This document shows positions 1-5,117 of a stretch of DNA of 5,448 nucleotides, piece after piece. Position numbers and translations under genes: made by a program. Numbering within the stretch: the first letter of the stretch is position 1; every line of letters starts with the position of its first letter. Source of the stretch: an uncultured Rhodospirillaceae bacterium (GTDB taxonomy: Bacteria > Pseudomonadota > Alphaproteobacteria > Thalassobaculales > Thalassobaculaceae); the NCBI GenBank assembly GCA_937891725.1, contig CALAHL010000507.1:1-5448 (forward strand). Direction: 5' to 3'. The notes under the pieces are model-generated. The model ran no database searches. It was not told the origin of the DNA and saw only the letters and a program-made list of their open reading frames with translations.

Positions 1-477
1 CTGGAGCCGATGGTGCTTGCCCGGCTGCTGCAGGCGGCTCTTCCGGCCAAAGGCGACTTGGCGCTCGATATCGGGTGCGGAACCGGTTACGCAACGGCGA
101 TTCTGTCAAAAATGGTCTCGACCGTGGTCGGGATCGATGTCGAAAAAGATCTGGTCGAGCGCGGAAACGCGTGTCTCTCCGAGCTGGTTATAGAGAACGC
201 GGCGCTTGTCGATGGAGCGCTTACCGATGGCTATTCTAAGGGCGGACCTTACAACGTCATTTTGATTAACGGCGCCGTCGAAGAGATTCCTCAGGTGCTG
301 TTTGACCAGCTGGCCGACGGCGGTCGATTGGTCACGGTCGAAGGAGGAGCGAGCAATCGTCCCGGCTTGGCAATGCTGTACGAAAAGTACGATGGGCGCG
401 TGGCGCATCGGATTCTGTTCGACGCCGGGACCCCGATGCTGCCCGGTTTCAGAAAGACCGCAGGATTTGTCTTCTAG
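1..477 (+). CDS. Protein-L-isoaspartate O-methyltransferase family protein (PCMT-like), 5' end outside the window
   Basis: C-terminal 158 residues of a SAM-dependent methyltransferase; the frame is open from base 1, so the true start lies upstream and the ATG at base 10 is internal. The SAM-binding motif I reads LALDIGCGTGYATAIL (visible residues 20-35), followed by the acidic post-I strand VVGIDVEKD. Further on, PYNVILINGAVEEIP and the DQLADGGRLV segment are typical of the PCMT family. Full-length relatives are about 215-220 residues, so roughly 60 N-terminal residues are missing. The family repairs isoaspartyl residues in damaged proteins by methylating them from SAM in the cytoplasm. Copies encoded beside tolC in Alphaproteobacteria are a divergent subgroup, and repair activity cannot be judged here because the N-terminal catalytic part is absent. 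It lies 105 bases upstream of tolC, in the same direction. Confidence 0.9.
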   Translation: MEPMVLARLLQAALPAKGDLALDIGCGTGYATAILSKMVSTVVGIDVEKDLVERGNACLSELVIENAALVDGALTDGYSKGGPYNVILINGAVEEIPQVLFDQLADGGRLVTVEGGASNRPGLAMLYEKYDGRVAHRILFDAGTPMLPGFRKTAGFVF

Positions 478-582
478 ATGCGTTGCAGCGCACTACATCG
501 TTAACCGTGATAGACTTGGGAATTATCGGCTGGCAGGGTGGTCGACCGGTAGCCGGGATCGGTAACTTAGGGATGTGTCTTC
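478..582. other. Spacer between the PCMT-like gene and tolC
   Basis: A 105-base gap with no gene. It is less GC-rich than the flanking genes around 490-530. I see no hairpin followed by a T-run, so there is no convincing terminator for the upstream gene. A TAGACT at 511-516 could serve as a -10 box, but no good -35 partner precedes it. AGGGA at 569-573, 9 bases before the tolC ATG, is a usable Shine-Dalgarno site. Co-transcription of the two genes is therefore possible but undecided. Confidence 0.5.
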
Positions 583-2025
583 ATGAGACCTGTTGAAAGC
601 TTTGATGCGTTTGTCAAAAAGCCCCGTCTTGCACGCTGGAGTCAGGTATTTCGCTCATGCTTGATGACAGGCACCGTCCTGGCGGCAGGTTTCGCGAGCA
701 GTGCGCCGGCGTCGGCCCAAACGCTGACCGAAGCCTTGGTCATGACCTATCAGTCCAACCCGGAAATTCTGGCGCAGCGTGCCGCCCTTCGGGCTGCGGA
801 TGAAAATATCCCGGCAGCGGAAGGCGCATGGCGCCCTGCAGTCAGCGCGACTTTGTCGTCCGGTGTCACAAATGTTGACTCCGAAAGCAACGGGATAAAT
901 TCGCCAGCCGGCACCTCCTATCCCCAGACAGGCACCTTGTCGGTCAGCCAGCCGATCTATACGGGTGGGGCGGGCGATGCCGCACTTGCGTCGAGCGAAG
1001 CGGATGTTCAGGCGCAACGCGCGTCCATGTTTTCAGTCGAGCAATCGGTCCTGTTGTCTGCGGTGTCGGCCTATGTCGACGTTATACAGGCACAATCGAC
1101 CTTCGAGCTGCAGATCACCAATGTTGAGCGACTGGAAAAGCAACTTCAGGCGACTCGGGATCGGTTTCGGGTCGGTGAGGTGACCCGAACGGACGTGGCC
1201 CAAGCGGAATCGCGCCTGGCACGCGCCAACGCGGACAGGACCTCGGCGGAAGGAAATTTGGTGACGGCCCGCGTCGAATTTGAACGCGTGGTCGGCTCCG
1301 TACCCACGAACCTGACGCAGCCGGCGGTTGCCAGCAATCTGCCCAGCAACCGGGAAACGACCGTCGATCTCGCGGTCGCCGATAATTTTCTGCTGATTCG
1401 TCAGAAATATATCGAGGAGTCGGCACGCGCCGATGTGGATTCGGCATTGTCCAATCTGTATCCGACCCTGGATCTTGTTGGCGAGGCCCAATACGCGAAA
1501 GACAGCTCGGGCGGCGACAACAGGACGACTTCCGTGTCGGCGGAATTGCAGCTTGTTATTCCGATTTATCAGCGGGGCGTGCAATACGCCAATGTTCGGA
1601 ATTCGAAAGAGACGCTGAATCAGCAGCGCTTGACGACGGATCAGCAGCGCCGCGCGGTCGTCGACTCGGCCGCGAGCACATTTGAATCCTACAAGACGAC
1701 CCTCGCTGGGATCGAATCGATCAAATCCGAAGTTCAATCTGCGGAAATCGCGTTGGACGGGGTGCAACAGGAAGCGACGGTTGGCGCCCGGACCGTGCTC
1801 GATGTGTTGGATGCGGAACAGGAACTTTTGGACGCACAGGTGCGTCTGGTCCAGGCGAATCGCGACGCAATCGTGGCGAGCTACCAGCTTCTGGTGACGA
1901 TCGGGCGCCTGACAGCGCGTGATTTGGCGCTCCCGGTGGAGATCTACGATTATGACGCCCATTACCGCCAAGTGCGCGGTAAATGGTTTGGGACGGAGCC
2001 AGTGGGACGCTTGCCGGGCAACTGA
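583..2025 (+). CDS. tolC: TolC family outer membrane efflux/secretion channel protein
   Basis: A 480-residue outer membrane channel that would trimerise into a beta-barrel plus periplasmic alpha-helical tunnel, serving RND efflux pumps and type I secretion. The start gives a long signal peptide with a basic N-region (KKPRLAR), a hydrophobic core around residues 27-40 and an AxA site (APASA|Q, cleavage near 45/46). A later Met at residue 28 would lose the positive charges, so the ATG at 583 is preferred. The mature protein opens with TLTEAL and SNPEILAQRAALRAADE, typical of the first OEP repeat. LSVSQPIYTGG around residue 120 and LQLVIPIYQRG in the second half are the paired strand-turn motifs of the two OEP repeats. 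The C-terminus (VLDVLDAEQELLDAQ, then HYRQVRGKWFG) matches the alphaproteobacterial TolC type. The length is normal for the family, and there is no sign of damage. Confidence 0.95.
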   Translation: MRPVESFDAFVKKPRLARWSQVFRSCLMTGTVLAAGFASSAPASAQTLTEALVMTYQSNPEILAQRAALRAADENIPAAEGAWRPAVSATLSSGVTNVDSESNGINSPAGTSYPQTGTLSVSQPIYTGGAGDAALASSEADVQAQRASMFSVEQSVLLSAVSAYVDVIQAQSTFELQITNVERLEKQLQATRDRFRVGEVTRTDVAQAESRLARANADRTSAEGNLVTARVEFERVVGSVPTNLTQPAVASNLPSNRETTVDLAVADNFLLIRQKYIEESARADVDSALSNLYPTLDLVGEAQYAKDSSGGDNRTTSVSAELQLVIPIYQRGVQYANVRNSKETLNQQRLTTDQQRRAVVDSAASTFESYKTTLAGIESIKSEVQSAEIALDGVQQEATVGARTVLDVLDAEQELLDAQVRLVQANRDAIVASYQLLVTIGRLTARDLALPVEIYDYDAHYRQVRGKWFGTEPVGRLPGN

Positions 2026-2268
2026 TGGGCGGTCCTGGGCCTGTCTGGTCATACCGACCACTCTTCATCTGGTGTGACAGAGGCTTATCGGTTAATCTTC
2101 ACACTCGAAATTGGGTAATTGGGGGCGGACGTCCGGAGAGGTTACGTTCTTGCGTGACAATCTCTGGTCATATGCGATACCGGTTTTGAGTGACTGTGGA
2201 GTGTCGGGTCCAGCGGAGACGGCGCCACAGTTATCGCCGGAACGGGACGTATTGCGGGATCGGAACGT
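2026..2268. other. Intergenic region upstream of popZ, probable promoter and leader
   Basis: These 243 bases between tolC and popZ hold no gene I can support. A small inverted repeat TGGTC/GACCA (2046-2050 and 2056-2060) lies just after tolC but has no T-run, so it is not a convincing terminator. The AATTGGG heptamer occurs twice in direct orientation (2109-2115 and 2117-2123). A longer-range inverted repeat is listed separately at 2193-2231. The length suggests that popZ has its own promoter here, but no -35/-10 pair stands out. The only TTAA (2092-2095) has no second half-site at CtrA spacing. Confidence 0.5.
2193..2231 (+). repeat. Inverted repeat in the putative popZ leader
   Basis: ACTGTGG at 2193-2199 is exactly complementary to CCACAGT at 2225-2231. 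Pairing can extend outward by three more positions, two of them G-U, giving about a 10-base-pair RNA stem with a 25-base loop. It lies 37 bases before the popZ start. A 7-base exact repeat at this distance is close to chance expectation for a region this size, so a regulatory role is only a possibility. Confidence 0.25.
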
Positions 2269-2937
2269 ATGAGCGACACGGCACAAGAACCATCCATGGA
2301 AGAGATCCTGGCGTCGATTCGCCGGATCATTTCCGAAGATGGTGACGACGCCGAGGACGAGGATACGCCGGAGCCGACTCCCGAGCCGCTGCCGGAACCC
2401 GAGCCCGAGCCCGAACCGGAACCCGAGCCAGAACCCGAGCCCGAACCGGAGCCTGAAGAGGAGCCGGAAGAGGAGGAGGAAGAGGAGGATGTTCTTGACC
2501 TCTCCGAAATGGAAGAGGACGAGGACGAGGAAGACGACGCGGAGCCGCTGTTCGATGAACAGCGCTTTAAAGCGAATGAACCGGAAGTCGAGCCGGAACC
2601 GGAACCCGAGCCGGCGCCGATCCAAACTCCGCCACCTCCACCTCCGCCGCCGGCTCCCGTCGCGGCCGCCCCCCGGGCACCTGACGGGTTGGTCTCGCCA
2701 CCGCAGGCTCAGGAGACGGTGCACTCGTTCGCCGAGCTTCAGGCCAAGCTGAACGAGGACTATCAGGAATTGCCGGTCGGCAACGGGGCCATCACCCTGG
2801 AAAGACTGACGCGCGAACTGATGCGTCCAATGCTTAAGGAGTGGCTGGATCAGCACCTGCCGGCGATGGTCGAGAGGCTGGTACGCGAGGAGATTGAGCG
2901 TCTGGTGATGCTGTCCCAACGCCGGGATCGCTGGTAG
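2269..2937 (+). CDS. popZ: PopZ-like polar organizing protein (DUF2497 family)
   Basis: A 222-residue cytoplasmic scaffold that forms condensates at cell poles; in Caulobacter it anchors the centromere through ParB and recruits ParA and cell-cycle signalling proteins. Three parts are visible. The N-terminal helix, EPSMEEILASIRRIISED (residues 7-24), is the hallmark partner-binding segment. A long disordered linker (about 25-150) contains a Pro-Glu dipeptide tract (34-63), almost pure acidic runs (63-90), a second PE tract (108-115) and eight consecutive prolines (121-128). The C-terminal oligomerisation helices include AITLERLTRELMRPMLKEWL (174-193) and LPAMVERLVREEIERL (197-212). At 222 residues it is longer than Caulobacter PopZ (about 177), and the excess lies in the linker. 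The Shine-Dalgarno is weak (GGA at 2262-2264), but the start is fixed by the conserved N-terminal helix. Confidence 0.95.
   Translation: MSDTAQEPSMEEILASIRRIISEDGDDAEDEDTPEPTPEPLPEPEPEPEPEPEPEPEPEPEPEEEPEEEEEEEDVLDLSEMEEDEDEEDDAEPLFDEQRFKANEPEVEPEPEPEPAPIQTPPPPPPPPAPVAAAPRAPDGLVSPPQAQETVHSFAELQAKLNEDYQELPVGNGAITLERLTRELMRPMLKEWLDQHLPAMVERLVREEIERLVMLSQRRDRW
2368..2460 (+). repeat. Imperfect hexanucleotide repeat encoding a Pro-Glu tract in popZ
   Basis: Tandem hexamers of the form GA(G/A)CC(C/G/A/T) encode alternating Glu and Pro at popZ residues 34-63. Third positions vary (GAG/GAA; CCC/CCG/CCA/CCT), so the dipeptide pattern is better conserved than the DNA repeat. This suggests selection on protein composition rather than a fresh expansion. 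A shorter copy of the pattern recurs around 2590-2613. Such a tract could still change length by replication slippage. Confidence 0.8.
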
Positions 2938-3002
2938 GCCTGCGTCCTTGGGCCGACTTCGGAGGCGCTTTGGGCCGCGCAGCCCTGGTCGGAAGAGCGA
3001 TC

Positions 3003-3224
3003 ATGAAACGCGACGTCTCACGACCGATACTCTCCCATCGCCGCATTCTGGGCGCTACACCCGCGCCGACCAGCCGATTGCGTGCCGGTGACAGGTCCGG
3101 AGGCTTCGTCGCGATGGCGCTGGTCATGCTGGTCATCATCGTGTTCGCGATCATGCTGAATACCGGACAGGTTTCGGACAACCTCGGTGCCGCTTTGCGG
3201 TACTGGTCGGGTGTCCGGAATTAG
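3003..3224 (+). CDS. Small single-pass membrane protein of unknown function
   Basis: An open frame of 73 residues. About 33 Arg-rich, probably cytoplasmic residues precede one strongly hydrophobic helix at residues 34-53 (FVAMALVMLVIIVFAIML) and a short tail, NTGQVSDNLGAALRYW, that would lie outside by the positive-inside rule. The ATG at 3003 follows GGAAG (2991-2995) at a spacing of 7. A TTG at 2970 with GGAGG at 2961-2965 is an alternative that adds 11 residues. Third codon positions in the second half are GC-rich as in neighbouring genes, which supports coding. It starts 65 bases after popZ and may be co-transcribed with it. I do not recognise the family. It is probably a real gene, but it could be a chance open frame. 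Confidence 0.55.
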   Translation: MKRDVSRPILSHRRILGATPAPTSRLRAGDRSGGFVAMALVMLVIIVFAIMLNTGQVSDNLGAALRYWSGVRN

Positions 3225-3231
3225 AGCGCCC

Positions 3232-3259
3232 CGGCGTGATCGCCGCACCGCCGCCTTTT
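3232..3259 (+). terminator. Possible weak terminator after the small membrane protein gene
   Basis: A short GC-rich hairpin, CGGCG (3232-3236), loop TGAT, CGCCG (3241-3245), lies 8 bases after the stop codon at 3222-3224. The nearest T-run, TTTT at 3256-3259, is separated from the stem by ten GC-rich bases, so this is not a canonical intrinsic terminator. An alternative fold pairing GGCG (3233-3236) with CGCC (3252-3255) would put the T-run next to the stem, but with a large loop. Confidence 0.25.
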
Positions 3260-3270
3260 CCTCCCGAATA

Positions 3271-3300
3271 GGTAACGGGTGCCTCTCGCAAATGTGTCGG
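3271..3300 (+). promoter_or_regulatory. Speculative ECF-sigma-like promoter upstream of the secreted-protein operon
   Basis: GGTAAC (3271-3276) followed after 18 bases by TGTCGG (3295-3300) loosely resembles the AAC-type -35 and GTC-type -10 elements used by several extracytoplasmic-function sigma factors. It would start a short leader containing the inverted repeat at 3327-3350. The match is loose, and no sigma factor is encoded in the window. This marks a candidate only. Confidence 0.15.
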
Positions 3301-3326
3301 GCATCCGGATGACCGTGGAGCTACCG

Positions 3327-3350
3327 TCCTCGAAGAAAATTCTTCGAGGA
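3327..3350 (+). promoter_or_regulatory. Near-perfect inverted repeat overlapping the Shine-Dalgarno of the secreted-protein operon
   Basis: The left arm TCCTCGAAGAA (3327-3337) and right arm TTCTTCGAGGA (3340-3350) are exact reverse complements, separated by AA. The right arm contains four of the six bases of the AGGAGG Shine-Dalgarno (3347-3352), which ends 6 bases before the ATG at 3359. In RNA the innermost pairs would open, leaving about a 9-base-pair stem with a 6-base loop that hides most of the ribosome site. As DNA it has the size of an operator for a dimeric repressor. The symmetry is far beyond chance; which role it plays cannot be told from sequence alone. Confidence 0.7.
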
Positions 3351-3352
3351 GG
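3346..3352 (+). promoter_or_regulatory. Strong Shine-Dalgarno for the first gene of the secreted-protein operon
   Basis: GAGGAGG, with AGGAGG at 3347-3352, lies 6 bases before the ATG at 3359 and is the best ribosome binding site in the window. It selects 3359 over the out-of-frame ATG at 3354, which is too close to the site. Its first half is the right arm of the inverted repeat, so accessibility may be controlled. Confidence 0.8.
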
Positions 3353-3358
3353 AATGCG

Positions 3359-3820
3359 ATGCACGTGGTCCGGCGATTTGCTCTCCTGATTCTGGGACTG
3401 CTCGGAATGCCGACGGCGGATGCGATCGCCGACGGCGGAACACGTATGACCGTCACCGGTGAGATGATGGACACGTGGTGCTATCTCTCGGGCGTGATGG
3501 GCGGAGCGGAGGCGGTGGTCGGGTCCTCCCACCATACGTGCGCACTGTGGTGTGCTGCGGGTGGCATCCCTGTCGGCCTCCTGACCGATGACGGCACGGT
3601 CTATTTCGTCCTGCAGATGGAAGGCAGCCCCGATGTGGTCGGCAGCGATACCCTGCTGGATGTTCAAAGTGATCGGCTGGTGGCGGATGGCATCGTCTAC
3701 GAGCGGGACGGAAACAATTTCATCATCGTCGAGAAGGTGGTGGCCAACGAGGGGATCACGGTTCTGAACCACACAGATTACGGCCCGGTTCCGCCCTTCG
3801 CGATCCCTGAGCTGAATTGA
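3359..3820 (+). CDS. Small exported cysteine-containing protein, unknown function, first gene of a SCO operon
   Basis: A 153-residue protein with a signal peptide: basic HVVRR, a hydrophobic stretch (FALLILGLLG) and cleavage likely after ADA (22) or AIA (24). The mature core has the pattern TGEMMDTWCYL (33-43), a loop with HHTCALWC (58-65), then GGIPVGLLTDDGTVYFVL (68-85). That gives Cys41, Cys61 and Cys65 plus His58 and His59, a plausible disulfide or metal site in a small beta-rich, perhaps OB-like, fold. It has no membrane anchor after the signal. It resembles small secreted proteins I have seen near copper or cytochrome genes, but I cannot name a family with confidence. The next gene, 11 bases downstream, seems to be a divergent paralogue, and a SCO-like gene follows. 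A periplasmic metal or thiol role is inferred from this context. Confidence 0.85.
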   Translation: MHVVRRFALLILGLLGMPTADAIADGGTRMTVTGEMMDTWCYLSGVMGGAEAVVGSSHHTCALWCAAGGIPVGLLTDDGTVYFVLQMEGSPDVVGSDTLLDVQSDRLVADGIVYERDGNNFIIVEKVVANEGITVLNHTDYGPVPPFAIPELN

Positions 3821-3826
3821 GGGAGG
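3821..3826 (+). promoter_or_regulatory. Shine-Dalgarno deciding the start of the second secreted-protein gene
   Basis: GGGAGG sits immediately after the preceding stop codon, 5 bases before the ATG at 3832. It supports 3832 over the TTG at 3817, which overlaps the upstream stop and has no comparable site. The ATG start also gives a compact signal peptide beginning MRKLL. Confidence 0.75.
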
Positions 3827-3831
3827 CCGTC

Positions 3832-4386
3832 ATGCGCAAGCTTCTATCCATGATCGCCGCGGGGCTGGTGTGCGTCGCATCGCCGGTGTCGGCTCAGGAG
3901 AGCCAGGCCGAGAGCTGGGGCCTGCTGGGCGAGCAGGCTCTGCGGTTCGAGGGCAAGGTTACCGACTTGCTCTGCGCGATTACAGGGAACTGCCCGGCCG
4001 ATTGCGGCGCCGGCAAGCGGCAACTCGGCCTGCTGCGCGACGACGGTAGTCTCGTGGTCGTCGGCAAGAACGTCCAGGCGGCGTTCAATGGGGGCGTTCC
4101 GGACATGCTGCCTTTTTGCGGTCAGCGGGTGGAAGTCGACGGGCTGATGGTCGGCGAGGGGGCCACCAAGCTCTACCAAGTCCAGTTGGTCCGCCCGGCC
4201 GGTTCGGATGCGGTATTCGAGAAGACCACGCGCTGGACCGACGTCTGGGCCGCCAGTCATCCCGATCTCGCCGCGACCGGAGATCCCTGGTTCCGCAAGG
4301 ACCCGCGCGTGCTCAGCCGGATTAAGGCGGAAGGGTATCTGGGGTTGGGTCTGGAGGTCGACAGAAAATTCATTGCCGAGTGGTGA
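3832..4386 (+). CDS. Exported cysteine-containing protein, probable paralogue of its upstream neighbour, unknown function
   Basis: A 184-residue protein with a clear signal peptide (MRKLLSMIAAGLVCVASPVSA|Q, cleavage near 21/22). The core echoes the preceding gene: FEGKVTDLLCAITGNCPADC (39-58) aligns with TGEMMDTWCYL plus CALWC, and LGLLRDDGSLVVVGK (65-79) aligns with VGLLTDDGTVYFVLQ. Cysteines are at 48, 54, 58 and 96, and the two His residues of the neighbour are absent. A C-terminal extension (about 125-184) rich in Trp, Asp and Arg has no counterpart upstream and includes TRWTDVWAASHPDL and DPWFRKDPRVLSRIK. Only 4 bases separate it from the SCO-like gene, indicating one operon. The function is unknown; I infer a periplasmic partner in metal or disulfide chemistry. 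Confidence 0.85.
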   Translation: MRKLLSMIAAGLVCVASPVSAQESQAESWGLLGEQALRFEGKVTDLLCAITGNCPADCGAGKRQLGLLRDDGSLVVVGKNVQAAFNGGVPDMLPFCGQRVEVDGLMVGEGATKLYQVQLVRPAGSDAVFEKTTRWTDVWAASHPDLAATGDPWFRKDPRVLSRIKAEGYLGLGLEVDRKFIAEW

Positions 4387-4390
4387 GACC

Positions 4391-5032
4391 ATGATGCGCG
4401 CGATCACCTCCATGGCCCTGCTCTGGTTGCTCCTGATCCCGTCCGTCGACGCACATGACGGCCACGGTCATCCGCCGAAACCTCAAACGGATGCCGGAGT
4501 GGTTCCGATGGAGGCACCGGTCACTCCGTTTCCGGTCCGGATCAACGCCCGCTTCGATCTGATTGACCAGGATGGTGCGCGGCGAACCGAGGCGGACTAT
4601 CGCGGGGCTTATCCTCTGATTTTCTTCGGTTACGCCAATTGTGAGGGCATCTGCTCGGTGGCGGTGCCGCGCATGGCCCAGGCGCTTGATCTTTTGGAGC
4701 AACGGATCGCGGCCCGGCTGCGCCCGATCGTGATCACGGTCGACCCGGAGGCCGATACGCCCGCGGCTATGAAGGCAAAGCTTGCGGAACTCCATCCCGC
4801 CCTGATCGGATTGACCGGCGATGAGTCGGCGCTTGAGGCCGCACGGATCGGATTCGGGGTCAAACGCAAGCTGCTGTTCACCGATCCGAAGGGCAACCCG
4901 ACCTATGCTCATGGGGGCTTTCTGTTCCTGCTCGGCCCCGGAGGCGAGCTTCTGACCGTTCTGCCGCCGATTCTGGACCCTGACCGGATGGCGGCGCTGA
5001 TCGCAAAATACGTTGGTGCGATCAAGGGATAG
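4391..5032 (+). CDS. SCO1/SenC/PrrC family copper-binding thioredoxin-fold protein
   Basis: A 213-residue exported protein. SCO proteins deliver copper to the CuA site of cytochrome oxidase or act as thiol reductases in the periplasm. The start ATG at 4391 (or the adjacent 4394) yields a signal peptide MMRAITSMALLWLLLIPSVDA; the open frame extends upstream, but only inside the previous gene. The mature part begins HDGHGH (22-27). FDLIDQDGARRTEADYRGAYPLIFFGYANC leads to the copper-binding CEGIC (Cys84, Cys88), followed by the ITVDPEADTP strand-loop (115-124) and the third ligand His174 in YAHGGFLFLL. The three canonical ligands are therefore present. The protein differs from textbook SCO in having NCEGICS instead of the usual TxCPxxCP. 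The signal peptide lacks an anchoring stop, so it may be soluble if cleaved. The Shine-Dalgarno is weak; translation may be coupled to the gene 4 bases upstream. Confidence 0.92.
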   Translation: MMRAITSMALLWLLLIPSVDAHDGHGHPPKPQTDAGVVPMEAPVTPFPVRINARFDLIDQDGARRTEADYRGAYPLIFFGYANCEGICSVAVPRMAQALDLLEQRIAARLRPIVITVDPEADTPAAMKAKLAELHPALIGLTGDESALEAARIGFGVKRKLLFTDPKGNPTYAHGGFLFLLGPGGELLTVLPPILDPDRMAALIAKYVGAIKG

Positions 5033-5117
5033 GTGCCCGGGAACCATTTTGAGATACTGCGTTCCGTTGCTCTAGGGGCTGGGCTATCCTCTGCGTCCAA
5101 AGCACAGGGAGACAGTC
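5033..5117. promoter_or_regulatory. Spacer with a possible promoter for the M81 peptidase gene
   Basis: An 85-base gap after the tight three-gene operon suggests a new transcription unit. TTGAGA (5049-5054) matches the -35 consensus at five of six positions; a poor TCTAGG lies 16 bases later, and TATCCT (5085-5090) is a better -10 but has no -35 at normal spacing. AGGGAGA (5106-5112), 5 bases before the ATG at 5118, is a good ribosome site. I see no intrinsic terminator for the SCO-like gene. Confidence 0.25.

Noticed and set aside
501..505. TTAAC before tolC and TTAA at 2092-2095 before popZ as CtrA sites
   Set aside because: Neither has the second half-site seven bases away, so they are not full CtrA boxes.
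2046..2060. TGGTC/GACCA hairpin after tolC as a terminator
   Set aside because: Only five base pairs and no T-run follows.
1033..2061. Long open frame of 342 residues on the minus strand across tolC
   Set aside because: It mirrors the GC-rich codon pattern of tolC, has an Arg/His-rich composition with no recognisable domain, and the plus-strand protein is unambiguous.
2092..2919. Minus-strand open frame of 275 residues across popZ with repeated Leu/Phe/Arg/Gly
   Set aside because: Its repeats are simply the reverse complement of the PE-coding hexamers; the plus strand encodes a clear PopZ with conserved ends.
3302..3311. Ten-base palindrome CATCCGGATG
   Set aside because: A five-base-arm palindrome is expected about once per kilobase by chance, and it has no loop for an RNA hairpin.
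4208..4390. N-terminal extension of the SCO-like gene into the preceding gene
   Set aside because: The extension overlaps a well-supported coding region in another frame, lacks SCO similarity, and would bury the clear signal peptide starting at 4391.
3844..4413. Minus-strand open frame of 189 residues over the second secreted protein gene
   Set aside because: No motif or ribosome site, and the plus-strand frame has a signal peptide, a Shine-Dalgarno and operon spacing.
5033..5046. Imperfect palindrome around GCCCGGG followed by ATTTT as a terminator of the SCO operon
   Set aside because: The symmetry has no loop, so the core cannot form a stable RNA hairpin, and the T-run is short.
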